Source of the DNA: Clostridia bacterium
GTDB taxonomy: Bacteria; Bacillota; Clostridia; Oscillospirales; Acutalibacteraceae
DNA: 64,000 nt
NCBI GenBank assembly: GCA_017428525.1
Contig: JAFRQQ010000009.1
Span: forward strand, 1-64,000
Direction: 5' to 3'
Made by a program: the position numbers and the translations under genes
Shown: piece by piece, positions 8,749 to 16,590 of the stretch
Numbering within the stretch: position 1 is the stretch's first letter
Layout: every line of letters begins with the position of its first letter
Notes under the pieces: model-generated
The model's input: only the letters and a program-made list of their open reading frames with translations
What the model was told of the DNA's origin: nothing
The model's database searches: none

Positions 8749-8766
8749 AAACTAAAGATACGACGC

Positions 8767-8805
8767 ATCCGCGGCATCAGCTTTCTGCTTTTGCCGCGGA
8801 TTTTT
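8767..8805 (+). terminator. terminator of the secreted-paralog operon
   Basis: A perfect 10-bp stem ATCCGCGGCA / TGCCGCGGAT with a 15-nt loop and a T-run. The -35 of the trmO promoter overlaps its end. Confidence 0.85.
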
Positions 8806-8806
8806 C

Positions 8807-8835
8807 TTGACTGCCGCGGCAAATCCGATTATAAT
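8807..8835 (+). promoter_or_regulatory. promoter of trmO
   Basis: TTGACT and TATAAT are 17 bp apart, followed 30 bp later by the trmO start. Confidence 0.8.
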
Positions 8836-8865
8836 AACATCGATATTCTTGAAACGGAGGCGCCT

Positions 8866-9552
8866 ATGCAACTGCAGATCATCGCCCGCATGCATACCGA
8901 TCTGCCGACGAAATTCGGCATTCCGCGTCAGAGCGGCCTGGTGGACGCGCTCGAGGGCACGATCGTGTTCGAGCCGGCCTTCCGCGACCCGGAGGCGCTG
9001 CGCGGCATCGAGGGCTTCAGTCACCTCTGGCTGCTGTGGGAATTCTCCGCCTGCAGCGGCGCGCCGTGGCGTCCGACCGTGCGCCCGCCGCGTCTGGGCG
9101 GCAACACGCGCATGGGCGTCTTTGCAACGCGCTCGCCCTATCGCCCGAACAGCATCGGCCTGTCCTGCGTGCGGCTGTGCGGCGTGGAAGCGACGCCCGA
9201 TTGCGGCACGGTGCTGCGCGTGGCCGGGGCCGACCTGATGGACGGCACGCCGATCTTTGACATCAAGCCCTATCTGCCCTATGCCGACGCGCATCCCGAG
9301 GCGACCGGCGGCTTCGCGGCGTCTGCGCCGCCGACGCTGGCGGTGGAGTTTGCAAACGACACGGAATCCCTTGTGCCGCCGGAGAAACGCGACGCGCTGC
9401 GCGGCCTGCTCGCGCAGGATCCCCGTCCGGCCTATCAGTCCGACGCCGCGCGGGTCTACGGCATTCTCTTTGCCGGGCTGGACGTGCGCTTTCGCGTGGA
9501 GGGCGACCGGCTGACCGTGACCGAGGTGCGTTCAGCGCCGGCCGACGCATAA
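8866..9552 (+). CDS. trmO: tRNA (N6-threonylcarbamoyladenosine(37)-N6)-methyltransferase TrmO
   Basis: A TsaA/TrmO (YaeB, UPF0066) family enzyme that uses SAM to methylate t6A37 in tRNA-Thr. The 228-residue protein shows the single-sheeted beta-barrel signature: EGFSHLWLLWEF, RMGVFATRSPYRPNSIGLS and DLMDGTPIFDIKPYLPYADA. The C-terminal ~80 residues form the usual substrate-binding extension. ATG 8866 was chosen because GGAGG sits 5 nt before it; upstream frame extensions run into the promoter. It lies 3 kb from a tRNA-Thr gene, probably by chance. Confidence 0.93.
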   Translation: MQLQIIARMHTDLPTKFGIPRQSGLVDALEGTIVFEPAFRDPEALRGIEGFSHLWLLWEFSACSGAPWRPTVRPPRLGGNTRMGVFATRSPYRPNSIGLSCVRLCGVEATPDCGTVLRVAGADLMDGTPIFDIKPYLPYADAHPEATGGFAASAPPTLAVEFANDTESLVPPEKRDALRGLLAQDPRPAYQSDAARVYGILFAGLDVRFRVEGDRLTVTEVRSAPADA

Positions 9553-9604
9553 TTCACGGCAGGGCGGGCACGAATAAATTCAGACAATTTCGCCGTTCTG
9601 CATA

Positions 9605-9633
9605 TTGCAATCTTTGAAATTCCATGCTAGAAT
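9605..9633 (+). promoter_or_regulatory. promoter of small protein gene
   Basis: TTGCAA and TAGAAT are 17 bp apart, 32 bp before the next start. Confidence 0.7.
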
Positions 9634-9664
9634 AACTAAAATTTAAAAAGGAAGGTTTCCGAAC

Positions 9665-9892
9665 ATGAAAAAAATCATTTGCAAGAGAGAATACGATACC
9701 GACGCTTCCAAGCTGATCGAAAAGCGCACCTGCGGTGTGTTCGGCGATCCCGCGGGCTATGAGGAATCCCTTTATCAGACCGAGAAGGGCTACTTCTTCC
9801 TCTATGTCAACGGCGGCGAAGCTTCCCCCTACAAGAAGGAAGACATCAAGAGCATTTCCGCGGCGAAAGCGGAAGCCTGGCTCAACAAGTAA
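9665..9892 (+). CDS. small conserved protein of unknown function
   Basis: 75 residues, no signal peptide, no transmembrane segment. The pattern (KREYDTDASKLI, CGVFGDPAGYEESLYQTEKG, FFLYVNGGEASPY, ISAAKAEAWL) resembles small conserved proteins I recall in Clostridia, with alternating beta-strand residues and a C-terminal helix. It has its own promoter, a strong AAGGAAGG ribosome site and its own terminator, so it is a real stand-alone gene. No function can be assigned. Confidence 0.75.
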   Translation: MKKIICKREYDTDASKLIEKRTCGVFGDPAGYEESLYQTEKGYFFLYVNGGEASPYKKEDIKSISAAKAEAWLNK

Positions 9893-9904
9893 TCAGCCCC
9901 GCAC

Positions 9905-9936
9905 GCAGCTGTCCGCCCGGACGGCTGCTTTTTTTT
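9905..9936 (+). terminator. terminator after small protein gene
   Basis: An 11-bp stem GCAGCTGTCCG / CGGACGGCTGC (one G-U) with a 2-nt loop, then eight T. Confidence 0.85.
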
Positions 9937-9941
9937 GCCCG

Positions 9942-10790
9942 TCAAGGAACGCCGAAGTCCGCATTCCGGAGCGGCGCAGGCTTTGCAGGCGCGGCGGGCC
10001 ACGTCACCGCCGCCAGCCAGGCCTCCATATCCGCCGGCGCGTTATAAAGCGCCGTGCGCAGCCAGGCGCGCAGATGATGCACGCGCGCGCCGCAATCCCG
10101 CAGATTGTCGAGCACAAAGCGGATATGCTCGTCATCCAGCTGCCGGTACCGCGCGCGCACCTTCTCCGCCGGCAGATCGCCGCCGTTGACACGCAGCGTC
10201 GCCTCGCTCTCCTCCGCCTCGACCATGACTTCCTGCACGGCGTCGAGCAGCGCGGGGTCATATTCGTAAGAAAGCATTTCAAAGTCCAGTTTTTCCGCGA
10301 TTTCCTCCGCCGTCCTTCCCGGAACAGAGGAGGAAGAAGACTTGTTTGGAATCGTAATTGTTGGATTCGTATTTGTTATGATCGTATTTGTTTGCGGCGG
10401 GATGTCCGGATCCGGGTTTCCCGTATCCGGGATTTCCGTATCCGGGATTTCCGTGTCCGGGTTCTCCGTATCCGGGAATCCAGGACGCGGAGAATCTGCG
10501 GGTGATTCATAGACATAATAGACAAGATCGGCGAACCGGTTTTGTGCGTTGTGCACAAGTTTGCGCTGCAGATAGCCCAGGCGCTCAAGCTCGGCCAGCT
10601 GACGCGCGACAGCGTCCCGCCCGTCGTGACAAACGGCCGCGAGCCCCCGCACGTTGAATTCCCAGTTGTCCGGAAACGAGAGCATGCGCACCAGCAGGCC
10701 CTTGGCGGCGTTGGTCAGACGCGGGTCCTCCAGCGCAGTGTTGGCAATGACTGTGTAACGCTCGTGATGCGCCTCGCGGATGATCGGCAT
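9942..10790 (-). CDS. HTH / DUF6017 replication-initiator-like protein
   Basis: 282 residues resembling the helix-turn-helix plus DUF6017 proteins of Clostridia mobile elements. The N-terminal winged-HTH part is HHERYTVIANTALEDPRLTN to about residue 95 (AKGLLVRMLSFPDNWEFNV). Next is a linker of PDTE-N/I-P repeats (about residues 103-130), then a Ser/Thr-rich stretch. The C-terminal DUF6017-like domain includes YEYDPALLDAVQEVMVE and RYRQLDDEHIRFVLDNL and ends with LYNAPADMEAW. Such proteins usually sit in conjugative elements or plasmids; here no other mobility gene is adjacent, so this may be a stranded remnant. Start 10790 has AAGGAGGTT upstream. Confidence 0.8.
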   Translation of the reverse strand: MPIIREAHHERYTVIANTALEDPRLTNAAKGLLVRMLSFPDNWEFNVRGLAAVCHDGRDAVARQLAELERLGYLQRKLVHNAQNRFADLVYYVYESPADSPRPGFPDTENPDTEIPDTEIPDTGNPDPDIPPQTNTIITNTNPTITIPNKSSSSSVPGRTAEEIAEKLDFEMLSYEYDPALLDAVQEVMVEAEESEATLRVNGGDLPAEKVRARYRQLDDEHIRFVLDNLRDCGARVHHLRAWLRTALYNAPADMEAWLAAVTWPAAPAKPAPLRNADFGVP

Positions 10791-10799
10791 ACGGGCAAC

Positions 10800-11096
10800 C
10801 TCCTTCAAACACATTTCACCCATAGCGCAAACAGCGCAAAAACGTAGCATGCACAGGCTAACAGCCGGCGGCAGAGCGCGGAGAACTGGGGACGGAAGGC
10901 GGATGTCGGAGGTCGGAAGGCGGATGTAGGAGGTCGGAAGGCGGAAGGCGGATGTCGGAGGGCGGAAAGGTCCGATCCGTTTTGCCGCAAAGTGAAGCAA
11001 TGTGTTCCGCAACCACGCGCAAAGCGCACATCGCTTGCGAAGCAACCATCACGCCCGCAGGGCGCATCACGTTGCGCGCAGCGGAACATATCATTG
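10800..11096. repeat. non-coding stretch with purine-rich tandem repeats
   Basis: Between the DUF6017 gene and the tRNA pair, 10,895-10,970 consists of irregular tandem units (GGCGGATGTCGGAGGTCGGAA and variants). The rest is GC-rich with short inverted repeats. No gene or RNA was recognised. Confidence 0.6.
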
Positions 11097-11126
11097 AAAA
11101 AACCCCGTCTTTCGACGAGGTTTTTT
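11097..11126 (-). terminator. terminator after tRNA-Gln
   Basis: A 13-bp stem AAAAAACCCCGTC / GACGAGGTTTTTT with one wobble and a 4-nt loop, ending 2 nt from the tRNA CCA. It looks bidirectional. Confidence 0.85.
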
Positions 11127-11127
11127 C

Positions 11128-11202
11128 TGGCTGGGACGGCTGGATTTGAACCAGCGAATGCGGGAGTCAAAGTCCCGTGCCTTACCGCTTGGCTACGCCC
11201 CA
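11128..11202 (-). tRNA. tRNA-Gln (TTG)
   Basis: On the minus strand: acceptor TGGGGCG / CGTCCCA with one G-U, D-arm AGCCAAGCGGTAAGGC, anticodon stem CGGGA / TCCCG with loop CTTTGAC (anticodon TTG), T-arm, discriminator G and encoded CCA. Confidence 0.95.
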
Positions 11203-11213
11203 ATATTTAAAAA

Positions 11214-11241
11214 AGCCACCTGCATTCAGCAGGCGGCATTT
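11214..11241 (-). terminator. hairpin between tRNA-His and tRNA-Gln
   Basis: A 9-bp stem GCCGCCTGC / GCAGGTGGC on the minus strand (G-U only in that orientation) with T/A flanks. It could terminate or act as a processing signal, since no separate promoter is seen for tRNA-Gln. Confidence 0.5.
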
Positions 11242-11244
11242 TTC

Positions 11245-11322
11245 TGGGGTGGCTAGAGGGATTCGAACCCTCGACCTCCAGGGCCACAACCTGGCACTCT
11301 AACCAACTGAGCTATAGCCACC
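11245..11322 (-). tRNA. tRNA-His (GTG)
   Basis: On the minus strand: the extra 5' G(-1) typical of tRNA-His pairs with C73. Acceptor GTGGCTA / TAGCCAC, anticodon stem CCAGG / CCTGG with loop TTGTGGC (anticodon GTG), T-arm GAGGG / CCCTC and encoded CCA. Confidence 0.96.
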
Positions 11323-11354
11323 ATACGATGCTGCATTTCTCACAGCGTTTATAT

Positions 11355-11383
11355 AGTATAATGGAATTCACGCGGTTTGTCAA
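11355..11383 (-). promoter_or_regulatory. promoter of tRNA-His / tRNA-Gln
   Basis: On the minus strand TTGACA and TATACT are 17 bp apart, 33 bp before tRNA-His: a near-consensus stable-RNA promoter. Confidence 0.85.
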
Positions 11384-11502
11384 GCAGAAATCCGAAAAAA
11401 ACGAAAGAATTCGGCAAATGCTCCGTTGCCCCGCCGTCCTCGCCGGAACTCGGAAGGCAGAAACAGGAAAATGCTGTTGCATTTTGCAGTGGAGGATTAT
11501 TC

Positions 11503-11531
11503 TTGACTTCTTTTCGCCGGCGTGATATAAT
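11503..11531 (+). promoter_or_regulatory. promoter of small secreted protein leader
   Basis: TTGACT and TATAAT are 17 bp apart; transcription would start near 11,538. Confidence 0.75.
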
Positions 11532-11539
11532 TCATTTCA

Positions 11540-11607
11540 GACGGTGCTTTCCCACGGGCCTTTGAGCCTCTCGCAGCAATTTTATTGCCGCCGGGAAATG
11601 CATCGTC
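11540..11607 (+). ncRNA. candidate structured leader RNA
   Basis: A 14-bp helix with one bulge closes the element: 11,540-11,553 (GACGGTGCTTTCCC) pairs with 11,593-11,607. It encloses two small hairpins (near 11,557-11,568 and 11,573-11,591). It begins almost at the predicted transcription start and is followed by TTCTATTTTT, then the ribosome site of a small ORF. I could not match it to a known riboswitch class. It could be a leader or a short stand-alone RNA. Confidence 0.35.
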
Positions 11608-11646
11608 TTCTATTTTTCCAATGTTATGGATTAGAAGGAATCCTTA

Positions 11647-11850
11647 ATGTATTTATTCAACCCCACGCAGGCGCTTATGAAACTGAAATTCCTGCTTTCG
11701 ATCCTGCTTTGTCTGTGCATGCTTTGCGGCATGGCGCTCCCGGCAGCCGCGGCCGTGCTCCCGCCGCAGATGCTCGAAGAAATGGCAAAGGAAAAAGCCC
11801 GGTTCGACGCCATGGCGAAGGAAAAGCAGGCGGCAGCCGAGGAAGAGTGA
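11647..11850 (+). CDS. small secreted protein with transferred C-terminal tail
   Basis: 67 residues. A signal peptide (KLKFLLSILLCLCMLCGMAL, cleavage near AAA) is fused to a highly charged helical tail (LPPQMLEEMAKEKARFDAMA, then Lys/Gln/Ala/Glu residues). The tail is the same peptide that ends the DUF3783 protein at 3,904-4,305. The join coincides with the edge of the large inverted repeat at 11,760. This is probably a chimera: a signal-peptide gene whose mature part was replaced when the repeat block arrived. The start at 11,647 has AGAAGGAA 8 nt upstream; ATG 11,677 is an alternative. Whether it is translated or functional is unknown. Confidence 0.55.
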   Translation: MYLFNPTQALMKLKFLLSILLCLCMLCGMALPAAAAVLPPQMLEEMAKEKARFDAMAKEKQAAAEEE

Positions 11851-11994
11851 AGAATGACGGGACGCGCAAATGCATCCATTTAGGCACGCCGCGAGATAAC
11901 GGTACTATGCATCGAAGCGCTGCCCCCAGCGTTCCGATGCGCCGCAGGCGCATCATTTGCAATAATGATTGCATCAAGCTCCTTCAGCCGGATA

Positions 11995-12268
11995 GGCAAA
12001 GATGATTCGAACACATTCGTTTTTTCAGGCAGATTTCCGGCAATGCTGCGTCATCTGCCTTGACAATACGGAAAGTATTCTCTGCGGCAGCTTCCTTGCC
12101 TTGCGCAAAAATCTGCACTGAAAAAATGCGCAGCACCGCACGGCGCAGATGTTTTTTGTCAGCCAACGAAAAAGCGCAGGCAATACTTGATGTATTAACG
12201 AGCATTTTGAGGCAGGATGGCGGAAAACACACCGCCGTGCGGCGTGATGGGTTCGAATCATCTTTGCC
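11995..12268. mobile_element. MITE-like element with 18-bp perfect terminal inverted repeats
   Basis: The ends GGCAAAGATGATTCGAAC (11,995-12,012) and its exact complement (12,251-12,268) are flanked on both sides by TA. The homologous position in the left copy (3,761-3,762) has no insert, so the boundaries are read directly from an occupied versus an empty site. It has no transposase. TA flanks suggest mobilisation by an IS630/Tc1-mariner-type enzyme, which is an inference. Confidence 0.85.
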
Positions 12269-12278
12269 TATGCATGGG

Positions 12279-12597
12279 CAGGACGGGCGAACACAGTTCG
12301 CCCCTACATGGGCGCAGTGCGTCGCCGATGGTTTGCGGAAAACACGCGGCACGCATGTATGCATGACCTTGGGTTCGGTTGCCGTAGGTTTGCGCTTTAT
12401 CCGGCTGCAAAGAATTGGGCCCTCTCCTTGAGGGAGACAGGACGGGCGAACACAGTTCGCCCCTACATGGGCGCAGTGCGTTGCCGATGGTTTGCGGAAA
12501 ACACGCGGCACGCATGTATGCGTGACCTTGGGTTCGGTTGCCGTTGGTTTGCGCTTTATCCGGCTGCAAAGAATTGGGCCCTCTCCTTGAGGAAGGC
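12279..12597. repeat. tandem duplication, two 159-bp units
   Basis: The unit beginning CAGGACGGGCGAACACAG starts at 12,279 and again at 12,438 with only a few differences. The left copy of the large repeat has one unit, so duplication occurred in this copy after the two separated. Confidence 0.9.
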
Positions 12598-12684
12598 CAT
12601 TCTGTACGCTGCTACACATATAATCGGGTACGGGCGCAGCCCGTCCTTCATTCCTCCTTCCTCATTCCTGATTCCTGATTGACA

Positions 12685-12720
12685 AAAGCGCGCTGCGGTC
12701 ATACGGCTGCAGCGCGCTTG
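12685..12720 (-). terminator. terminator at right end of the large repeat
   Basis: Stem AAGCGCGCTGC / GCAGCGCGCTT with the same loop as the fucO terminator. It lies downstream of the minus-strand lipoprotein gene and would end its transcript. Confidence 0.7.
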
Positions 12721-12723
12721 AAT

Positions 12724-13257
12724 CTATCTGTTTGCTGATTCATTTTCCGGCTGATAGTCGCGAAACGTCACGTGCAGGCCGGCGTGCTCGATCGAGAGCT
12801 CGAGCGGGGCGCCGGTTTTGGCGTCGCAGGTGAAGACGAAGGCGCCGCGGCTGCCGCTGCCTTTGATCGTCCAGACGCCGTCGGTCAGTGTGCGCGTGAG
12901 CTGCCCGCCCTGCGCGATCGCGTCCCACGCGTCGGCAATCAGCGCGACCGCGAGCGTCTGCGGCAGGCGTTCGGGCGCTGCCGTGACCTGCATCGTGCCG
13001 TACAGTACCTTGCAGTTGCCGTCGGCAAATGCCACGTTTAGCGGCGTGAGCGCCGGCGGAGCGGTGAATGCCGCTTTCAGCGTGTTTTCCTGCGTTTTGT
13101 GCAGGGTCGCCTGCATGGAGGCGTTGCCGCAGAGAATCTCCGCGCTGACTGAAAACGCGGGCGCGAGCTGCAGGGGAGAGGGCGCCGGTTTTGCGCCGGC
13201 GCAGCCGCCGAGCGTCAGGCAGAGGAGCAACAGGACAACGAGCCGGAGGAATTTCAA
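12724..13257 (-). CDS. predicted lipoprotein
   Basis: 177 residues starting MKFLRLVVLLLLCLTLGGC, a type II signal sequence with lipobox LGGC (Cys at residue 19), so it is anchored to the outer face of the membrane. The mature part is beta-rich and resembles outer-surface lipoproteins that bind lipid or maturation factors, but I cannot name a family. The start appears to be TTG at 13,257, preceded by GGTGAT. It lies 12 nt downstream of the nnr gene and is probably cotranscribed with it. Confidence 0.75.
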   Translation of the reverse strand: MKFLRLVVLLLLCLTLGGCAGAKPAPSPLQLAPAFSVSAEILCGNASMQATLHKTQENTLKAAFTAPPALTPLNVAFADGNCKVLYGTMQVTAAPERLPQTLAVALIADAWDAIAQGGQLTRTLTDGVWTIKGSGSRGAFVFTCDAKTGAPLELSIEHAGLHVTFRDYQPENESANR

Positions 13258-13269
13258 TTGATCACCGCA

Positions 13270-14799
13270 TTATTCGTAGATTGAAAAAAGCCGCGGCAGC
13301 ATGGCGAGCACGTCGGACGGGAGCATCCCGCGCGCGCTGGTTGCTTCGGCGGTCAGATCCGCCGCCTTGCCGTGCAGATACGCTGCGGCGCACGCGGCCT
13401 CGAAGGGCGCCGTGCCCTGCGCGCACAGACCGGTCAATATGCCCGCGAGCAGATCGCCGCTGCCCCCGCGCGCAAGTCCGCTGTTGCCCGTGCAGTTGAT
13501 GACCGCGCGGCTGCCGTCCGTGATCACGGTGTTCGCGCCCTTCAGGAGCACGGTGCAGCCGAGGTCGGACGCGAGCTTTGCGGCGGCGGCTTTGGGATCC
13601 TCGAGGATCTTTGCGATCGGCCGGCCCGTCATGCGCTGCATTTCGCCCGGATGGGGCGTGAGTACGAGCGGCGCCCGGACTCTTTTCAGTTCATCTATAT
13701 GCGGCGCGAGAGCGTTTATGCCGTCCGCGTCGAGAATCACCGGGCAGGTCGCTTCGAGCAGCACGGTGCGCGTGAGCGCGAGCGTGTCGTTGTTCAGACC
13801 GAGCCCGCAGCCGATCAGAATTGCCGAGGCCTTGCGCATGAGCGGACGAAGCTGCCGCATGGCGTCCGCAGTGGCGGTGCCTTCGCTGTTGGCGGGCAGC
13901 GGGCAGAGCAGCGGCTCAGTCAGCTGCGGCGCGATCGCAGCGTAGGCGTCTTCCGGGAAGGCGGCGGTGACGAGCCCCGCTCCGCTGCGCAGCGCGCCCA
14001 TGACCGAAAGCACGCAAGCGCCGGTCATGCGGCGGCTGCCGCAGATGCACAGCGCGTGGCCGAAGGTGCCCTTGTTGGAAACGGCCGGACGCGCGGGCAA
14101 TGTCGACTTGATATCGTCGTCGGTCCAGACCGTCGTCGGCTTTTCCGCTGCCTGTTCGAGCTCCTCGGGCAGAATGCCGATGTCGATCAGCACGGTTTCG
14201 CCGCAGACATCCCAGTTGGGTTTCAGAATATGGATCGGCTTTTTCGCCGCGATGGCGATCGTCACGTCCGCGCGCAAGACTGCGCCGTTGACCGCGGCGG
14301 TGTCCGCTTCCGCGCCGCTGGGCACGTCGACGGCAAAGACTTTTTTCTCCTTCTGCGCGACGATCTCCGCGATTTCCCGCAGCGTGTCGTCCGCTTCGCC
14401 GTGAAAGCCGGTGCCGAAGACCGCGTCCACAACGGCGTCCGCGTCGGCAATCAGCTTTGCAGCGGCATGCTCGCCGGTATAGTCCGTCATATGAATGCCG
14501 AGCTTTTTTGCGCGTTTGCAGTTTGTAATCGCGTCTTCTGCGCGCGGCGCGCCGTACAGCTGCAGCACGTCCACATTGCAGCCCGCGCGATGCAGCTCCC
14601 GCGCGATCACGTAGCCGTCGCCGCCGTTTTTGCCGCTGCCGACGAGCACGCAGACGTTCGCGTCCGGCGCGATGCGATTGAGGATTTCCGCCGCGCAGCC
14701 GCAGCCGGCGCGTTCCATCAGGTCGAGGAAGCTCCCGCCGCGCGCCACAGCCGCGCTTTCCGCGGCGTACATCTGCCTGCTGTTCAGAATATACTCCAT
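13270..14799 (-). CDS. nnr: bifunctional NAD(P)H-hydrate epimerase / ADP-dependent dehydratase
   Basis: A metabolite-repair enzyme that epimerises damaged NAD(P)HX and dehydrates it back to NAD(P)H using ADP. The N-terminal YjeF_N epimerase domain (about residues 1-215) has GSGKNGGDGYVIAREL and VDVPSGAEADT. The C-terminal ribokinase-like domain (about 225-505) has GTFGHALCICGSRRMTGA, VLTPHPGEMQRM and the catalytic LARGGSGDLLAG. The 509-residue length is typical. ATG 14,799 is preferred over 14,805 because GGAGGG is only 1 nt from the latter but 7 nt from the former. Confidence 0.95.
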   Translation of the reverse strand: MEYILNSRQMYAAESAAVARGGSFLDLMERAGCGCAAEILNRIAPDANVCVLVGSGKNGGDGYVIARELHRAGCNVDVLQLYGAPRAEDAITNCKRAKKLGIHMTDYTGEHAAAKLIADADAVVDAVFGTGFHGEADDTLREIAEIVAQKEKKVFAVDVPSGAEADTAAVNGAVLRADVTIAIAAKKPIHILKPNWDVCGETVLIDIGILPEELEQAAEKPTTVWTDDDIKSTLPARPAVSNKGTFGHALCICGSRRMTGACVLSVMGALRSGAGLVTAAFPEDAYAAIAPQLTEPLLCPLPANSEGTATADAMRQLRPLMRKASAILIGCGLGLNNDTLALTRTVLLEATCPVILDADGINALAPHIDELKRVRAPLVLTPHPGEMQRMTGRPIAKILEDPKAAAAKLASDLGCTVLLKGANTVITDGSRAVINCTGNSGLARGGSGDLLAGILTGLCAQGTAPFEAACAAAYLHGKAADLTAEATSARGMLPSDVLAMLPRLFSIYE

Positions 14800-14883
14800 T
14801 TTCATCCCTCCGTTGCGGCTTTTTGCAATTCTAATCTATCACATTTGCCGCCGGATTTCAATCCGGAAAGATAAAAAATCATA

Positions 14884-14912
14884 TTGCCCTCGCGCGCAAA
14901 TGATGCTATACT
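14884..14912 (+). promoter_or_regulatory. promoter of phosphohexomutase gene
   Basis: TTGCCC and TATACT are 17 bp apart, 33 bp before the start codon. Confidence 0.65.
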
Positions 14913-14945
14913 GAAAGCAGAACAGCGTGGAGAGGAGCAAATGGC

Positions 14946-16580
14946 ATGACGGCATATGAAACCTGGCTGACCTTTGACGAGACGACCCGCCGCGAGCTGG
15001 AGGGAATCACCGACCCGGCGGAGCTGGAGGATCGGTTCTATAAAGACCTGACCTTCGGCACGGGCGGTCTGCGCGGCATCATGGGCGCGGGCCCGAATCG
15101 CATGAACCGCTACACCGTCGCACGCGCCGCGCGGGGATTGGCCGACACGCTGCTTGCAAAGGGCGAGGCGGCGCCGTCGGTGGCGATCGCCTATGATTCG
15201 CGCAATCACTCCGCGGAATTCGCGCAGACGTCGGCCGAGGTGCTGTGCGCGGCCGGGATCAGGGCGTATTTATTCGACACGCTCATGCCAACGCCCGTGC
15301 TTTCCTTCGCCGTGCGGCAGCATCACTGCAGCGCCGGCATCGTGATCACGGCCAGCCACAATCCCAAGGAATACAACGGCTTCAAGGTCTATGACGGCAA
15401 CGGCTGCCAGCTGGTGCCGCGCCTTGCCGACCGTGTGATCGCGCGCGTGAACGCCGTGACGCAGCTGCAATCGATCCCGCGCATGCCGCTGGAGGAAGCG
15501 GAGAAAGCGGGCCTGCTCGTGCGCATCGGCGAAGAAACGCTCGCCGCCTTCCTCGATGAAGTGCGCAAGCTCAGCCTGTACGGCGGGCCGCATGAGATCA
15601 AAATCGTCTACACCCCGCTGCACGGCACAGGCAATTGGCCCGTGCGCCGGATCCTTTCCGACTTTTCGGTCGACGTCGTGCAGGCGCAGACTGCGCCGGA
15701 CGGCGATTTTTCCACGGTGCGCTCCCCGAATCCCGAGGAGAAGGACGCGCTCGATCTCGCGCTCGCGCAAGCCGCGGACACCGGCGCGGATCTCGTGATC
15801 GGCACCGATCCGGACTGCGACCGCATCGGCGTTGGCGTGCGGCATCAGGGCGCTTACCGCCTGTTGACCGGCAACCAGACCGGCGCGCTGCTGATGGATT
15901 TCATCTTCCGCATGCGCGGCGACAGCCTGCCGCAGAATCCGACCGTAGTCAAAACGATCGTCACGAGCGAGCTGGGCGCGGCAATTGCCGAAAAGCAGGG
16001 CGTTTCGGTCGTGCAGACGCTGACCGGCTTTAAGTATATCGGCGAAAAAATCTGCCAATGGGAGGCCGACGGCAGCCGCGGCTATCTGTTCGGCTATGAG
16101 GAAAGCTACGGCTATCTCGCCGGCACGCACGCGCGGGATAAGGACGCCGTGTCCTCCGCGCTGCTGATTGCGGAAATGGCCGATTATCACAAGCGGCAGG
16201 GCCGCACGCTGATCGACGCGCTCGAAGCGCTCTACGCGGAATACGGCTTTTATTACGACAAACTGGAAACCGTCGTGCTGACCGGCAAGCCCGGCGCGGA
16301 GAAGATCCGGAATGCGATGACCGCGCTGCGCGCGCAGGCGGGCAGCCTCTTTGACGATCTGCGCGAGTGCGAGGATTACGCCGCGGGCATCGGCGATCTG
16401 CCGCAGGAAAACGTGCTGCGCTTTGTGTTCACGGACGGCTCCTGGGCGGCGGCGCGCCCGTCCGGCACCGAGCCGAAGCTGAAATTCTATTTCTCCGTGC
16501 GCGGCGAAAATGAAGCGCAGGCGGCGGCGCGGCAGGCAAAAATCAGTCAGACGCTGCACGGCGTTTTCGATTTTGTCTGA
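14946..16580 (+). CDS. alpha-phosphohexomutase (phosphoglucomutase/phosphomannomutase)
   Basis: Interconverts hexose 1- and 6-phosphates via a phosphoserine. All four active-site loops are visible: TASHNPKEYNGFKVY with catalytic S137, the metal loop GTDPDCDRIG (D288, D290, D292), the sugar loop GYEESYGYLAG and the phosphate loop ARPSGTEPKLKFY. The 544 residues match the Firmicutes PgcA-like phosphoglucomutase subgroup. An earlier ATG at 14,941 hits a stop two codons later; ATG 14,946 has AGAGGAG upstream. Preference for glucose over mannose is an inference from length and subgroup. Confidence 0.93.
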   Translation: MTAYETWLTFDETTRRELEGITDPAELEDRFYKDLTFGTGGLRGIMGAGPNRMNRYTVARAARGLADTLLAKGEAAPSVAIAYDSRNHSAEFAQTSAEVLCAAGIRAYLFDTLMPTPVLSFAVRQHHCSAGIVITASHNPKEYNGFKVYDGNGCQLVPRLADRVIARVNAVTQLQSIPRMPLEEAEKAGLLVRIGEETLAAFLDEVRKLSLYGGPHEIKIVYTPLHGTGNWPVRRILSDFSVDVVQAQTAPDGDFSTVRSPNPEEKDALDLALAQAADTGADLVIGTDPDCDRIGVGVRHQGAYRLLTGNQTGALLMDFIFRMRGDSLPQNPTVVKTIVTSELGAAIAEKQGVSVVQTLTGFKYIGEKICQWEADGSRGYLFGYEESYGYLAGTHARDKDAVSSALLIAEMADYHKRQGRTLIDALEALYAEYGFYYDKLETVVLTGKPGAEKIRNAMTALRAQAGSLFDDLRECEDYAAGIGDLPQENVLRFVFTDGSWAAARPSGTEPKLKFYFSVRGENEAQAAARQAKISQTLHGVFDFV

Positions 16581-16590
16581 CCGCATTTCA

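Larger units (their letters stand above)
11760..12720. repeat. large inverted repeat, right copy, with insertion and internal duplication
   Basis: The reverse complement matches 3,470-3,994. Relative to that copy it has gained a 274 bp MITE-like element and a second 159 bp unit. It fills the whole stretch between the small secreted protein and the lipoprotein gene at 12,724. No convincing gene is seen in it; the open frames there are translations of repeat sequence. Confidence 0.85.

Noticed and set aside
10895..10970. CRISPR or VNTR array between DUF6017 gene and tRNAs
   Set aside because: Units overlap, vary in length and have no spacers; low-complexity DNA only.
12060..12682. Open frames across the right repeat block
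   Set aside because: They translate the MITE and the 159-bp tandem units in several frames, repeat the same peptides, and lack ribosome sites; they are repeat sequence, not genes.
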